DNA of 64,000 nucleotides from Bacteroidia bacterium (GTDB lineage Bacteria > Bacteroidota > Bacteroidia > Bacteroidales > Paludibacteraceae): the NCBI GenBank assembly GCA_009930305.1, contig RZYM01000001.1, positions 62,001-126,000 of the forward strand. Reading direction: 5' to 3'. Made by a program: the position numbers and the translations under genes. The notes under the pieces are model-generated. The model had not been told where the DNA came from, ran no database searches, and worked only from the letters and a program-made list of their open reading frames with translations. Of this stretch, positions 52,638 through 62,147 are shown in pieces (the first letter of the stretch is position 1; each line of letters starts with the position of its first letter).

Positions 52638-53714
52638 ATGTACCGCTACAAACGCATCGCAGTAAAAATAGGAAGTAACGTACTAAGCAAATCTGATGGT
52701 ACGCTAGATCTTGAGCGCATGGAATCTTTAGTAACTCAAATTGCTAAACTGCATAAAAACGGAGTCGAAATTATACTGATTTCATCGGGAGCTGTTGCAT
52801 CCGGACGTAGCGAATTAAAATTAAAAAAGAAATTAGATCCTATTGCTGCCAGACAATTATTTTCGGCAGTAGGTCAGGCAAAGCTCATCAATCATTACTA
52901 CGATTTATTTGCTAAACACAACATTGCTTGCGGGCAGGTTCTGACAACCAAAGAAAGTTTTGGTAGCAGAACACACTACCTTACACAGAAAAATTGTATA
53001 TCCGTGATGCTCGAAAACAATGTAGTTCCTATAGTAAACGAGAATGATACAATTTCGGTTACCGAACTTATGTTTACTGATAATGATGAACTTTCAGGTC
53101 TCATTGCCTCAATGATGAATATGGAAGCCCTGATAATTCTTAGCAATATTGATGGCATTTTTGATGGCAATCCGAATGATCCCAAATCGAAGGTAATTCC
53201 TATTGTAGATAATGGGAAAGACTTATCTCAATATATTCAAACCGGAAAATCATCATTCGGAAGAGGTGGAATGCTTACCAAAACCAATATTGCTCAAAAA
53301 GTTGCTGAAGAAGGCATCACCGTAATTATTGCAAATGGAGAGCGCGAAAATATTTTGCCTCAACTACTCGAAAACAGCGATACTATTTCTACTCGCTTTA
53401 CTCCTAATCCTAAACCTGTTTCAGGTGTAAAGAAATGGATTGCACACAGCGAAAGCTTTGCAAAAGGAGAAATACATATCAATAAGAAGGCTGCTGATGC
53501 ACTAATAGGTAACAAAGCCACATCGCTTTTATTTGTAGGAATTACCGAAATAAAGGGTGATTTTGAAAAAAACGACATCGTTAAAATAATAACTGATGAC
53601 TCTCAAATCTTAGGAGTTGGAAAAGCTCAATACGATAGTACAAAAGCACGCCTACTCATCGGCAAAAAAGGTCAACGCCCATTAATTCATTACGACTACT
53701 TGTATTTGGATTGA
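52638..53714 (+). CDS. proB: Glutamate 5-kinase ProB
   Basis: 358 residues. Phosphorylates glutamate in the first step of proline synthesis. The amino-acid kinase core includes VKIGSNVLS at the N-terminus, ISSGAVASGRSELKL, NENDTISVTELMFTDND and FGRGGMLTKTNIA. A C-terminal PUA domain (about 270-358) follows. The next pathway gene, proA, lies 3.2 kb further on, after an accessory cassette. Confidence 0.95.
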   Translation: MYRYKRIAVKIGSNVLSKSDGTLDLERMESLVTQIAKLHKNGVEIILISSGAVASGRSELKLKKKLDPIAARQLFSAVGQAKLINHYYDLFAKHNIACGQVLTTKESFGSRTHYLTQKNCISVMLENNVVPIVNENDTISVTELMFTDNDELSGLIASMMNMEALIILSNIDGIFDGNPNDPKSKVIPIVDNGKDLSQYIQTGKSSFGRGGMLTKTNIAQKVAEEGITVIIANGERENILPQLLENSDTISTRFTPNPKPVSGVKKWIAHSESFAKGEIHINKKAADALIGNKATSLLFVGITEIKGDFEKNDIVKIITDDSQILGVGKAQYDSTKARLLIGKKGQRPLIHYDYLYLD

Positions 53715-53918
53715 TAGCCTTATTCTTTACCATTGGCTGTTGACAGAGTAGCTTAGATGCGCTTAACATATATCTTCTTTTAAGGAAAGCCAATAAAGAC
53801 AGGACTATCTCAAAATGCAGATTACTCAAATATACATCAGAAGCAAATTCATGCATTTACATTACGTATTTTTATTACCTTTGCGACTTCAATTTTTAAA
53901 TTATTTATTTCAAAATCC

Positions 53919-54485
53919 ATGAAAAAGTTATCATTCCTTGTGGCATGTGCAGTTCTTTTTGCATCAAATGCTGTATCTCAATCTTTTACAACTATAGAAG
54001 AACCCGAATTTGTTGGCGAAACGGTTGTTATTAACAGCGATAGTACAGTTATTCCGTTAGAGAAACACCTCGCTAAAATTACAACCCGCGCGAATGCTGG
54101 AATTTACATTGTAGGTATCGGAAAAATACGTCAACGCATTGAAATCGAAGGAAATGCATCTTCAATCCGCTTGAAACAAGGCGACAAACATTTTTTTGCT
54201 ATCCGCGGCATTGACAACTTAAGCGATCCGTTGTCCATTATTTCTTTCTTTAAGTTTGAAGTCACGAAGAAAACCCGTCGTGCTGAATTATCGTCCACCG
54301 CTACTTTTAGCGGCGCATCCTCCGGTAATTTGGATCACATTCCCTTTGTAGGTAAGAAATTTAAGGAATCGTCTTATTTGCTCAAAACAGGAAAATTAGA
54401 GGCTGGCGAATATGGTATCATCGTTTCCAATCCCAATGCAAGAGATGAGAAAAACATGGTAGTTGCCACTTTTGGCGTTGATTAA
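53919..54485 (+). CDS. Hypothetical secreted protein
   Basis: 188 residues, not recognised. Signal peptide at 1-20 (cleavage near NAVSQ). The mature part is beta-rich and begins with an acidic stretch, with strands such as IYIVGIGKIRQRIEIEG, and ends GEYGIIVSNPNARD...VVATFGVD. No lipobox and no T9SS tail. A -7 element TACCTTTG (53876-53883) precedes it and a terminator follows, so it is a single-gene unit. It is the first gene of the block between proB and proA. The 204-base gap to proB holds only this promoter. Confidence 0.75.
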   Translation: MKKLSFLVACAVLFASNAVSQSFTTIEEPEFVGETVVINSDSTVIPLEKHLAKITTRANAGIYIVGIGKIRQRIEIEGNASSIRLKQGDKHFFAIRGIDNLSDPLSIISFFKFEVTKKTRRAELSSTATFSGASSGNLDHIPFVGKKFKESSYLLKTGKLEAGEYGIIVSNPNARDEKNMVVATFGVD

Positions 54486-54520
54486 GGCATCACTTGTTTT
54501 CAATAACAAACATCAATAAA

Positions 54521-54562
54521 AAGAACCTCGAAAGTACGATTTAACTTTCGGGGTTCTTTTTT
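54521..54562 (+). terminator. Terminator of the hypothetical secreted protein gene
   Basis: AAGAACCTCGAAAGT (54521-54535) pairs with ACTTTCGGGGTTCTT (54544-54558; one G-T wobble) followed by T. Confidence 0.85.
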
Positions 54563-54610
54563 ATTTAAACCTTATCCATTAGCGAAGCATCTTGGTTACT
54601 TTAATTTCGG

Positions 54611-54636
54611 TATAGACGTTGCGCGCAACGTCTATA
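54611..54636. repeat. Perfect 26-bp palindrome with a GC-rich centre
   Basis: TATAGACGTTGCG and its exact reverse complement meet at 54623/54624. It is not followed by a T tract and sits 49 bases after a complete terminator. Similar GACGTTGC-containing palindromes are common dispersed elements, so it may be a REP-like element rather than a terminator. Confidence 0.6.
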
Positions 54637-54683
54637 TTTAATCTGTCCCCTCTACACATTAAACTTCATCGTTCCGGAAACGT

Positions 54684-54713
54684 TTGCTTTATCAAAAGAT
54701 TTTATTACTTTTG
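54684..54713 (+). promoter_or_regulatory. Promoter of the broken astacin gene
   Basis: TTG at 54684-54686 (within TTTG), exactly 19 bases, then TACTTTTG at 54706-54713. The transcript would start about 50 bases before the first usable ATG. Confidence 0.7.
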
Positions 54714-54768
54714 CTGCCGAATTTTATAAATAGAACACAAAAATAAACATCCCTTAGTCATCGAAGCG

Positions 54769-55527
54769 ATGCAAAAAAGCGATGGACTAGAGCCTATCGA
54801 ATCTATGATGATAAGTTACCACGAAGGTGACAGCGTAATATCAAAAATGCAAGTGCTAAAAGGAATTGAAGAGAACAAGAATACAACAACGATGCGAGCT
54901 GCACGTATTATGCTTGCAAAATGGGGAAAAGAAATTCATTATCGCACTTGTAACGAATTGTCGCCAGTTACGAAAACTAATTTGCGCCAGACTATGAACG
55001 AATGGGAGGAAGCGGTAAATTATAAATTTAGATTTAAAGAAATTCCCAATAGTGGCTGGAATCAATTTGTATGGGGAATTGGATGCTACTGGCATATTCG
55101 AATTGATTATAAAGCAATCGACGGTATTGGAGGAAATTCAACTTTGGCTTGTGTACCTTGGGCTTCTATTAATTAAACTCCAGCAGGAACATATCCCAGA
55201 ACATATTTGCATGAATTAGGACATAACTTGGGTTTGATTCATGAACACCAGCGATCTGATCGTGATAATTATATTACGATCCACTGGGAGAATATTGAGA
55301 TGTATCAAAGTCAATTTTCAAAATATCCATCTTGGTATACTCAAAATTATGGAGAATTTGATTATAATTCGATTATGATGTATTGGTCCACTGCATTTTC
55401 GAAACACTTAGATAGCAATGATCCAAGACTTCGATATACTATCTTAAGAAAAGATGGAGCAATAATATATTATTCTATTGAACTAAGTTCCGGAGATAAA
55501 GAAAATATTAAAAGAATCTATCAATAA
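54769..55527 (+). pseudogene. Astacin-like (M12A) metalloprotease gene with in-frame stop
   Basis: One reading frame interrupted by a single TAA at 55174-55176. The first part (135 residues) holds a propeptide-like start and the N-terminal half of the protease domain (IMLAKWGKEIHYRTC...TMNEWEEAVNYKFRF). The second part carries the full zinc-binding motif HELGHNLGLIHEHQRSDRD from 55210 and the Met-turn YNSIMMY. The stop separates the two halves of the catalytic domain, so no active protease is expected. There is also no signal peptide, although astacin-like proteases of this kind are usually exported. Promoter intact. Sequencing error or stop-codon readthrough remain possible. Confidence 0.8.
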
Positions 55528-55533
55528 ACTACT

Positions 55534-56172
55534 ATGATAAACTTAAAAAATCTTCTATTTTTAATATGCTTTGTTCCTTTTTTGTCTGCATGCACGATTG
55601 ATCCGCCTGATCCTGCATTCGCGAATTCAACAGTACTCTTCGTACACAATACGCTTGATTATTCGATCTCGGTACAATGTTATTATCGGCCATTGGATCG
55701 ACAAGGATTATGGTGCGAACAAACAGCAGTTGCATGGTCGGATCGCATCGAAATAAAGCCAAACGAATGTATACTAGTAATGGATTATGTAAATCCCGAT
55801 GTAATCAAAATATTCAATACGCAAAACGGACAATTACTAAATGATGAATTTGGTTTTGATACGAATCATCGCCTGTATGGGATGTCAAAGAGAGATGCCT
55901 TGCAATACGATGATGAATCGGTTGCTCGAATAGGAAGTTTAATCATAGACAACAAATACGCACAAAACGGATATTACTTAAAGCATGATCGCTATTTAAG
56001 TGAAAATGTGCCTTGGGATATTTATCCGATTTGCTTGGATCAATACGTATGCACCTCTTCATTGATAGACGAATATGATGCTATGCGTAAAAAACAATAC
56101 AAAGAACAAGTTGACGGTTATGCGCTGGTTTCATGTATTTCTTTGAATCCCGAAGCAGAATGCTTCCAATAG
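55534..56172 (+). CDS. Hypothetical lipoprotein
   Basis: 212 residues with a lipobox (LSAC, Cys20), so an outer- or inner-membrane lipoprotein. The mature part contains several cysteines, NSTVLFVHNTLDYSISVQCYY near the start and a Tyr/Asp-rich middle. No family recognised. It begins 6 bases after the astacin pseudogene and shares its transcript; it may have been the partner or substrate of the lost protease. Confidence 0.75.
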   Translation: MINLKNLLFLICFVPFLSACTIDPPDPAFANSTVLFVHNTLDYSISVQCYYRPLDRQGLWCEQTAVAWSDRIEIKPNECILVMDYVNPDVIKIFNTQNGQLLNDEFGFDTNHRLYGMSKRDALQYDDESVARIGSLIIDNKYAQNGYYLKHDRYLSENVPWDIYPICLDQYVCTSSLIDEYDAMRKKQYKEQVDGYALVSCISLNPEAECFQ

Positions 56173-56200
56173 AGAAATAATTTGCAAGTAATATTTATAC

Positions 56201-56240
56201 AAAGGGCGGGAAACGATTTGTTTTCCGCCCTTTGTTTGTT
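56201..56240. terminator. Terminator after the lipoprotein gene
   Basis: AAAGGGCGGGAAAC (56201-56214) pairs with GTTTTCCGCCCTTT (56220-56233), with A- and T-rich flanks, suitable for both convergent genes. Confidence 0.8.
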
Positions 56241-56260
56241 TGGATTACCTCCTGCAGTGA

Positions 56261-56794
56261 TTAAAAATAATATTTTACGCCAACCGACGGATTTAATCCC
56301 AATTGCATCGAAATCGTGTTCGTGCCGGCCATATACATATATACTAGCGATAATAAATCAACCGACAATCCCAAGTGCGAAGTAGGTCTCATTTCAAAAG
56401 ATCCGAGCCCTAGACCCAGACCAAAACCACAAGCATTGTACACACTCATATAGACAAAAGCCGCTTCGAAAGAAGGTGTGTAGTAGAATCGGTCGCATAC
56501 ACGAACATAGTATGAAATGGCAGGACCGGCCGTAAAAATATGCGACAAACCATCTTTAGTGGCTGTTAAGGCATATCCCAAAGAACCTCTCAAACAAAGA
56601 TTGTCAGTTTCAAAATAGCCGAAAGCCGGATTAATGGCAAAGGAAACGGAAGTAGAAGATAAAGCTGAAGTAATTGCCGAATTAACAGAAACACCTAAGT
56701 TTCCACCGACATATTTATCGCCTTTATTTTGAGCAGAAACTACGGGCAAAAAGACAAGACCGAATAAAAGAATAAGACCAATTTTTTTTATCAT
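56261..56794 (-). CDS. Small outer-membrane beta-barrel protein
   Basis: 177 residues from the ATG at 56794 (MIKKIGLILLFG); an ATG at 56848 would lie upstream of the -7 element. Signal peptide ends VVSA. The mature sequence alternates hydrophobic and polar residues as in 8-stranded porin-like barrels, with GGNLGVSVNS near the start and a C-terminal Phe (VGVKYYF), the usual outer-membrane signature. Function unknown. A -7 element TACTTTTG (minus strand, 56839-56832) precedes it. Confidence 0.8.
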   Translation of the reverse strand: MIKKIGLILLFGLVFLPVVSAQNKGDKYVGGNLGVSVNSAITSALSSTSVSFAINPAFGYFETDNLCLRGSLGYALTATKDGLSHIFTAGPAISYYVRVCDRFYYTPSFEAAFVYMSVYNACGFGLGLGLGSFEMRPTSHLGLSVDLLSLVYMYMAGTNTISMQLGLNPSVGVKYYF

Positions 56795-56914
56795 TTTGAA
56801 AATTCTAAAAGCATCTATAATAAAACGTGCACAAAAGTACAAAATCAAATTATTTTAAGAAAATTATTTCACCTTTAACCCGTCACCCATGCACTTAAAT
56901 CCACCAAATTTTCG

Positions 56915-56922
56915 TACTTTTG
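56915..56922 (+). promoter_or_regulatory. -7 element of proA
   Basis: TACTTTTG, 24 bases before the chosen proA ATG, so proA is not dependent on readthrough from proB. No clear -33 element. Confidence 0.5.
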
Positions 56923-56946
56923 CGAAAACCGCGTAATTTATCATCT

Positions 56947-58191
56947 ATGGAACAAAATTGGAAAGAAGCAGCCCTAAATGCTTCACGAAAGCTTAATTTG
57001 ATAAACGAAACTGTTATCAATAATATCCTTTCTAAGCTTGCAGATAAAATAATGGAAAATATGAATGTTCTGTTATCTGCAAATCAGATTGACTTAAATG
57101 CAATGGATAAAAGTAATCCAATGTACGACAGACTACAGCTTAATGAGGCACGTCTTACTGATATTGCATCCGACATACGGAAAGTAGCATCACTACAATC
57201 TCCTCTTAACAAGACATTGGAAGAAAAAGCCCTTGCTAACGGGCTGAACTTACGTAAAGTGACTGTTCCTTTTGGAGTTATCGGAATAATTTACGAGGCT
57301 CGTCCCAACGTAAGCTTTGATGTCTTTTCTCTTTGCTTTAAAAGTGGAAATGTGTGTGTGTTAAAAGGTGGCACAGATGCATATAATTCAAATTGCGCAA
57401 TCGTAAAATTGATACAATCTGTATTAGCCGAACACAATTTAGACATAAACATGATTCATTTGATGCCGGCAGGACGCGAAGCGACTGCCGAATTAATGGA
57501 TGCAGTAGGTTATGTTGATCTAATTATTCCACGCGGAGGCAGCGGTCTTATTAATTTTGTAAGAGATAACTCAAGAGTCCCTGTTATAGAAACGGGGGCG
57601 GGTGTTGTGCATACTTATTTTGATGAAACCGGAGATCTTGCAAAGGGTATTGCTATTATTAACAATGCAAAAACACGTAGAGTAAGTGTATGCAATGCAT
57701 TAGATTGTTTGCTGATAAATGAAAAGAGATTATCAGACCTTCCTGCTATTTGCGCAGAACTAGCAAAAAGTAATGTAGTTATTGAGGCCGATAATAAAGC
57801 TATGACTTTCTTAAATGGAAAGTATCCTATTGAATTACTTAAAAAAGCTGATGAAAATACATATGGAACTGAGTTTAAGGACTATCGTATTGGTATTAAA
57901 ACTGTCTCAGATATTGATGATGCAATTGCTCATATATCGAAATACGGATCAAAACATAGTGAGTGCATAATCACACAAAATATGAGTATGGCAGCTAAGT
58001 TTCAGAAAGAAGTTGATGCAGCATGCGTATATGTAAATGCTCCCACAAGTTTTACAGATGGTGCACAATTCGGTATGGGTGCAGAAATAGGCATCAGCAC
58101 ACAAAAGTTGCATGCTCGCGGACCTATGGCTTTACCTGAATTATGTAGCTACAAATGGCTTATTAATGGCGACGGGCAAATCCGCAAATAA
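56947..58191 (+). CDS. proA: Gamma-glutamyl phosphate reductase ProA
   Basis: 414 residues from the ATG at 56947 ([10 protein letters not shown]); the frame is open to 56920 but that is inside the -7 element. Reduces gamma-glutamyl phosphate to glutamate semialdehyde with NADPH. Family motifs: [32 protein letters not shown], and the nucleophile Cys in [11 protein letters not shown]. It works with ProB and ProC encoded upstream. Confidence 0.96.
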   Translation: MEQNWKEAALNASRKLNLINETVINNILSKLADKIMENMNVLLSANQIDLNAMDKSNPMYDRLQLNEARLTDIASDIRKVASLQSPLNKTLEEKALANGLNLRKVTVPFGVIGIIYEARPNVSFDVFSLCFKSGNVCVLKGGTDAYNSNCAIVKLIQSVLAEHNLDINMIHLMPAGREATAELMDAVGYVDLIIPRGGSGLINFVRDNSRVPVIETGAGVVHTYFDETGDLAKGIAIINNAKTRRVSVCNALDCLLINEKRLSDLPAICAELAKSNVVIEADNKAMTFLNGKYPIELLKKADENTYGTEFKDYRIGIKTVSDIDDAIAHISKYGSKHSECIITQNMSMAAKFQKEVDAACVYVNAPTSFTDGAQFGMGAEIGISTQKLHARGPMALPELCSYKWLINGDGQIRK

Positions 58192-58202
58192 TAATTTATA
58201 AA

Positions 58203-60377
58203 ATGGACCAAATAAGTAATTTCTTGAATCTTCCATTTAAAGATCCGGTATTAATCTTTTCATTGATACTGTCAATTATCTTGTTTGCTCCACTCATATT
58301 TGACAAAATCAAGATACCACATATTGTGGGCTTGATTTTGGCTGGAGCATTGTTTGGCCCTAATGGTTTAGACGTATTGGCATATGACAGTAGTTTTCAA
58401 TTATTTGGACAAGTTGGTGTATTATACATCATATTTTTAGCAGGCATTGGTGTAGACATGAACGACTTCAAAGAAAATAAAAACAAAAGTATTGTGTTTG
58501 GTATGTACACTTTCATCATTCCAATGCTGCTTGGTACTATTACAGGTATCGTACTCATGTATTTAATCTATAATAATTTGTCGGGAGGAGAACCTATAAC
58601 ATGGGTTTCGGGAGAAGTTTCAGACTCAATCACTCTAATAAAATATTGCTCACTATCTGCAATAGTTTTAGCCAGTATGTACGCATCAAACACTTTACTT
58701 GCTTACCCTATTGTTACCAGATTCGGTGTATCACACAATAGGTCTGTAAATATAGCTGTAGGAGGAACTATTATTACTACAGTGCTAGCTTTATTGGTTT
58801 TGGCGGTTGTACTAGAGATAATCAGGGGAGATATGAGTTATTTATTTTGGTTAAAATTTATTGTGTCTTTGTCAATTTTCGGATTTATTATATTCTATAT
58901 ATTTCCCCGAATAGCACGCTGGTTCTTTAAACGATATGCCGACAATGTATTGCAATATATTTTTGTATTGGCAATGGTGTTTTTTGCATCATTCTTGGCT
59001 AAACTTGCAGGTATCGAATACATTATTGGAGCATTCTTAGCAGGTTTAACATTGAACAGACTTGTTCCTAAACAGTCACCACTTATGAATAGAATTGACT
59101 TTGTAGGTAATGCAATCTTTATTCCATTCTTTTTAATTAGTGTTGGTATGATAGTTAATTTCCGCATATTATTTGATGGATATCTTACTTTACTTACTGC
59201 TGTGCTTATGTCAGTAATTGCAACACTCGCAAAATATTTAGCAGCCAAAGCAGCCGGAAAAACCTTTAAAATGAGCGATACTGAAGAATCAATGATTTTT
59301 GGCCTTACAAATGCTCATGCCGCGGCTGCGTTGGCAGTAGTGATGATTGCATACAATTTTATTATTGGTTATAATGCAAGCGGCGAAGTCGTAAGATTGC
59401 TTTCAGAAGAAATCCTTAACGGAACAATCATTATGATATTGGTTACTTGTGTGATTAGTTCAATAGTTACTGAACGAGCATCAAAGAAAATAGCAATAAG
59501 CGATATGTCGAATGAAAAAGCTGCAGGTAGCTACAAACCTGAACATCGTATTCTTATACCCATATCTAATCCTCACACTTTAAATAGTTTGATGGAACTA
59601 GCAGTTTTGATTCGCAACAAAAACGAAAAACAGCCTATCTATGCACTAAGTGTAATGAACGACGATAACTACAAATCGCAAGGCGCTATAGGAAGTCAGA
59701 AATTATTAGAAAAAGCTGTATCACTTGGAGCTGCTACAGACAATAAGGTTAAAATGATTTCTAGATACGATTTAAATATTGCAAGCGGTATCTCTAATGT
59801 TGTTAAGGAAAAGAACATATCTGATGTAGTTATGGGACTTCACAACAAAACAACGCTGTCTGATTCGTTCTTCGGTTCAATGACCGATGCATTACTTTCG
59901 GGTGTAAACCGCATGATTTGCATTTTTAAATCAACACAGCCAATGGGTACAATTAAAAGAGTTGTTGTTGCTGTACCGGCTGATGCCGAAAAAGAAAGCG
60001 GATTTAATAAGTGGTGCGATCGTGTATTTACGCTTTCCGAACATATTGATGCCGAATTAGTATTTTACTGCAATGCCAACACAACACGAAGCATAGCCTC
60101 TTTCGGAGTTACACGCAAAAATCATCTTCAACCCAAATTTATGCCTTTTGAAAATTGGGATGAGTTTATGACCTTAAAAAATGCAATCACAAGCGACGAT
60201 TTGCTTGTTGTTATATCGGCTCGAAAACAGAGTCCATCATACCAAACATCGTTCGAGAAACTACCGATTCAACTCTCAGAAAACTTCCAGGCAAATAGTT
60301 TTATTGTACTTTATCCTGAACAGTTTAAAGAAGGGGAATTTGACCAAATGGAAAATTCAACAACAAAAATTATTTAG
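58203..60377 (+). CDS. CPA2-type cation:proton antiporter with C-terminal USP-like region
   Basis: 724 residues. About 12 membrane helices (to about 425) with the Na+/H+-exchanger pattern (GLILAGALFGPNGLD, IEYIIGAFLAGLTLNR). A cytoplasmic C-terminal part (about 445-710) has two segments resembling universal stress protein domains (HRILIPISNPHTLNSLMELAVLI, IKRVVVAVPADAEK). Probably exchanges K+ or Na+ for H+ under nucleotide or stress control. It follows proA by 11 bases and may be co-transcribed. Confidence 0.9.
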   Translation: MDQISNFLNLPFKDPVLIFSLILSIILFAPLIFDKIKIPHIVGLILAGALFGPNGLDVLAYDSSFQLFGQVGVLYIIFLAGIGVDMNDFKENKNKSIVFGMYTFIIPMLLGTITGIVLMYLIYNNLSGGEPITWVSGEVSDSITLIKYCSLSAIVLASMYASNTLLAYPIVTRFGVSHNRSVNIAVGGTIITTVLALLVLAVVLEIIRGDMSYLFWLKFIVSLSIFGFIIFYIFPRIARWFFKRYADNVLQYIFVLAMVFFASFLAKLAGIEYIIGAFLAGLTLNRLVPKQSPLMNRIDFVGNAIFIPFFLISVGMIVNFRILFDGYLTLLTAVLMSVIATLAKYLAAKAAGKTFKMSDTEESMIFGLTNAHAAAALAVVMIAYNFIIGYNASGEVVRLLSEEILNGTIIMILVTCVISSIVTERASKKIAISDMSNEKAAGSYKPEHRILIPISNPHTLNSLMELAVLIRNKNEKQPIYALSVMNDDNYKSQGAIGSQKLLEKAVSLGAATDNKVKMISRYDLNIASGISNVVKEKNISDVVMGLHNKTTLSDSFFGSMTDALLSGVNRMICIFKSTQPMGTIKRVVVAVPADAEKESGFNKWCDRVFTLSEHIDAELVFYCNANTTRSIASFGVTRKNHLQPKFMPFENWDEFMTLKNAITSDDLLVVISARKQSPSYQTSFEKLPIQLSENFQANSFIVLYPEQFKEGEFDQMENSTTKII

Positions 60378-60385
60378 TATATTTG
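60378..60385 (+). promoter_or_regulatory. -7 element of the small lipoprotein gene
   Basis: TATATTTG directly after the antiporter stop, 26 bases before the ATG at 60412. Confidence 0.5.
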
Positions 60386-60411
60386 CGAAATCTCTTTTAA
60401 ATATATCAATT

Positions 60412-60548
60412 ATGAAACTAAATTTATCTTAATTGTTATGGCAGTTTCATTAATCGCGGGTTTTGTTAATTGCAAATCTGCATCAACTGCAAATACGGCA
60501 AGCACAGCTGTTTCAGCCTTAAGCTCTCTTTTCGGATCATTCAAATAA
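60412..60548 (+). pseudogene. Frameshifted tiny lipoprotein gene
   Basis: ATG at 60412 runs into a stop after six codons. One extra A in the AAA run after the ATG would join it to the reading frame that encodes KFILIVMAVSLIAGFVNC, a typical lipoprotein signal with lipobox Cys, followed by a short Ser/Ala/Thr-rich tail to the TAA at 60548. The promoter and terminator are in place. A one-base deletion in a homopolymer or a sequencing error is the simplest reading. Confidence 0.6.
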
Positions 60549-60562
60549 ATTTTAATCTATAT

Positions 60563-60605
60563 AATAATGCTTGCGTTTAATATTAAGCGCAAGCATTATT
60601 TTTTA
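60563..60605. terminator. Bidirectional terminator between the small lipoprotein gene and rnhB
   Basis: AATAATGCTTGCG (60563-60575) pairs with CGCAAGCATTATT (60588-60600), followed by TTTTA. The right arm overlaps the last codons of rnhB by 5 bases. Confidence 0.85.
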
Positions 60606-61198
60606 TCGACAGATTCATTATCACGCAACAAGCGAAATGTTTTTCGATGAAAGGGGCTGACGCCATAATTTAATATAGCTTGTCTGTGTTTTTTTGTAGG
60701 ATATCCTTTATTTACATCCCAATTATATAAAGGAAATTGTTTATGAAGGTCGCGCATATAATCGTCGCGATATGTTTTAGCTAATATTGAAGCGGCGGCT
60801 ATCGACATATATTTTCCGTCTCCTTTTATTACACACGTATGTGGTATTGACTTATATGCAGTAAATTTATTCCCATCTATTATAAGATGCTCCGGTTGTA
60901 TAACAAGATTGTCTATGGCCCGATGCATCGCTAATATTGAAGATTTAAGGATGTTTATCTCGTCTATTTTTTCGGCAGTTACTACTCCTACCGCCCACGC
61001 TAAAGCTGATGATTCAATTATTGGACGCAATTCGTAACGCTGTTTCTCTGTTAATTGTTTTGAATCATTAAGCAATTCGTTAGAAAAATCAGGCGGTAAA
61101 ATTACGGCAGCAGCAAACACAGATCCAGCTAAGCAACCGCGCCCCGCTTCGTCGCATCCACATTCTATAAGTCCCTGTTTGTAATATGGCAATAGCAT
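60596..61198 (-). CDS. rnhB: Ribonuclease HII
   Basis: 200 residues. Cleaves RNA in RNA-DNA hybrids, including single ribonucleotides. The active-site Asp16-Glu17 lie in [15 protein letters not shown], and further catalytic acids in LIIDGNKF. Family motifs [14 protein letters not shown] and [13 protein letters not shown] are present. Last gene of the minus-strand operon; its ATG lies just after the stop of the cyclase gene. Confidence 0.95.
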   Translation of the reverse strand: MLLPYYKQGLIECGCDEAGRGCLAGSVFAAAVILPPDFSNELLNDSKQLTEKQRYELRPIIESSALAWAVGVVTAEKIDEINILKSSILAMHRAIDNLVIQPEHLIIDGNKFTAYKSIPHTCVIKGDGKYMSIAAASILAKTYRDDYMRDLHKQFPLYNWDVNKGYPTKKHRQAILNYGVSPFHRKTFRLLRDNESVDKK

Positions 61199-61199
61199 A

Positions 61200-62147
61200 T
61201 TATTTTTCTTCGTAAATAATAGTTGTCAGAACCGTTCCAACTGCCTTTAAAGTAGATTTAGATATATTATCAATAACATCATCATTTGTATGCCAAGTGT
61301 CGGGAAATCCGGTCTCAGAATCATAATGTATTATATCTATACATGGTATACCTGCAATTATATTGATGTAATAATGGTCGTCGATTAATTCACCCACAGC
61401 TTTATCAACAAACAAATTACTATAACCTAATTCTGCTGCACGTTTCCAAATTTTATTCTGAACATCAGGAGCGAAATGAGCAGAAACAGCATCTTTACAA
61501 AATATCGCAGACTTATCTCCAACCATGTCTAATAGAATTCCATACTTCGGATTGTAATTAATTTCGTGCAAATTTTTAGCCCAATATTGTGAACCTAAAC
61601 AAAAACTTCCCTCCACCTCCGAAACTCCGTAATCTTCAGCATCAAACAAAATTATATCTACTCCTATGTTACATGGAACTGAATCGATTATACGGGCTAA
61701 CTCCAACAACACAGCTACCCCACTCGCACCATCATTCGCTCCTATTACAGGAGACTTTTGCTTTATTGGATCAGTTTCTTCATCACAAAAAGGTCTTGAA
61801 TCCCAATGTGCACATAGCATTAATCTATTTTTAGTAACAGTATTAAAGGATGCTATTATATTCTTAGATTGCAGCATATTTCCGTTGTATGCTTTAAGCA
61901 AACATTCTTGCACTATAACTGTATCAGCATACATTCGCAATTTTTCTGACAAATAATCAGCACATTGTCTATGAGATTGAGTGTTTGGAACCCTGGCACC
62001 TAATTCTGTTTGCGCCATTACATAAGAAAAGCAACTATCGGCATTAAACATGGGTACAGAAGGCTTATCTGCAGTTTTACTAGCTTTATTATCGGCACAT
62101 GATACTAATAAACAAGCAATAAATAATATATAGTATGATTTTTTCAT
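61200..62147 (-). CDS. Lipoprotein of the M28/type II glutaminyl cyclase family
   Basis: 315 residues from the ATG at 62147, which overlaps the GT2 stop as ATGA. Lipobox LVSC, Cys17. Zinc-ligand motifs of the animal-type glutaminyl cyclase fold: [10 protein letters not shown] (Asp), DAEDYG (Glu) and DTWHTNDD (His), with AHWDSRPF upstream. Such enzymes convert N-terminal Gln of exported proteins to pyroglutamate, and periodontal Bacteroidales (Porphyromonas, Tannerella, Prevotella) have related essential or important enzymes. An aminopeptidase activity is an alternative. Confidence 0.85.
   Translation of the reverse strand: MKKSYYILFIACLLVSCADNKASKTADKPSVPMFNADSCFSYVMAQTELGARVPNTQSHRQCADYLSEKLRMYADTVIVQECLLKAYNGNMLQSKNIIASFNTVTKNRLMLCAHWDSRPFCDEETDPIKQKSPVIGANDGASGVAVLLELARIIDSVPCNIGVDIILFDAEDYGVSEVEGSFCLGSQYWAKNLHEINYNPKYGILLDMVGDKSAIFCKDAVSAHFAPDVQNKIWKRAAELGYSNLFVDKAVGELIDDHYYINIIAGIPCIDIIHYDSETGFPDTWHTNDDVIDNISKSTLKAVGTVLTTIIYEEK

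Noticed and set aside
53656-53856. Minus-strand reading frame in the proB-secreted protein gap as a relict gene
   Set aside because: No recognisable domain, overlaps the proB end, and no promoter; likely a chance frame.
55174-55206. Programmed readthrough or selenocysteine-type recoding in the astacin gene
   Set aside because: The stop is TAA, there is no visible stem-loop or recoding context, and the 5' end looks damaged too; a plain nonsense mutation is simpler.
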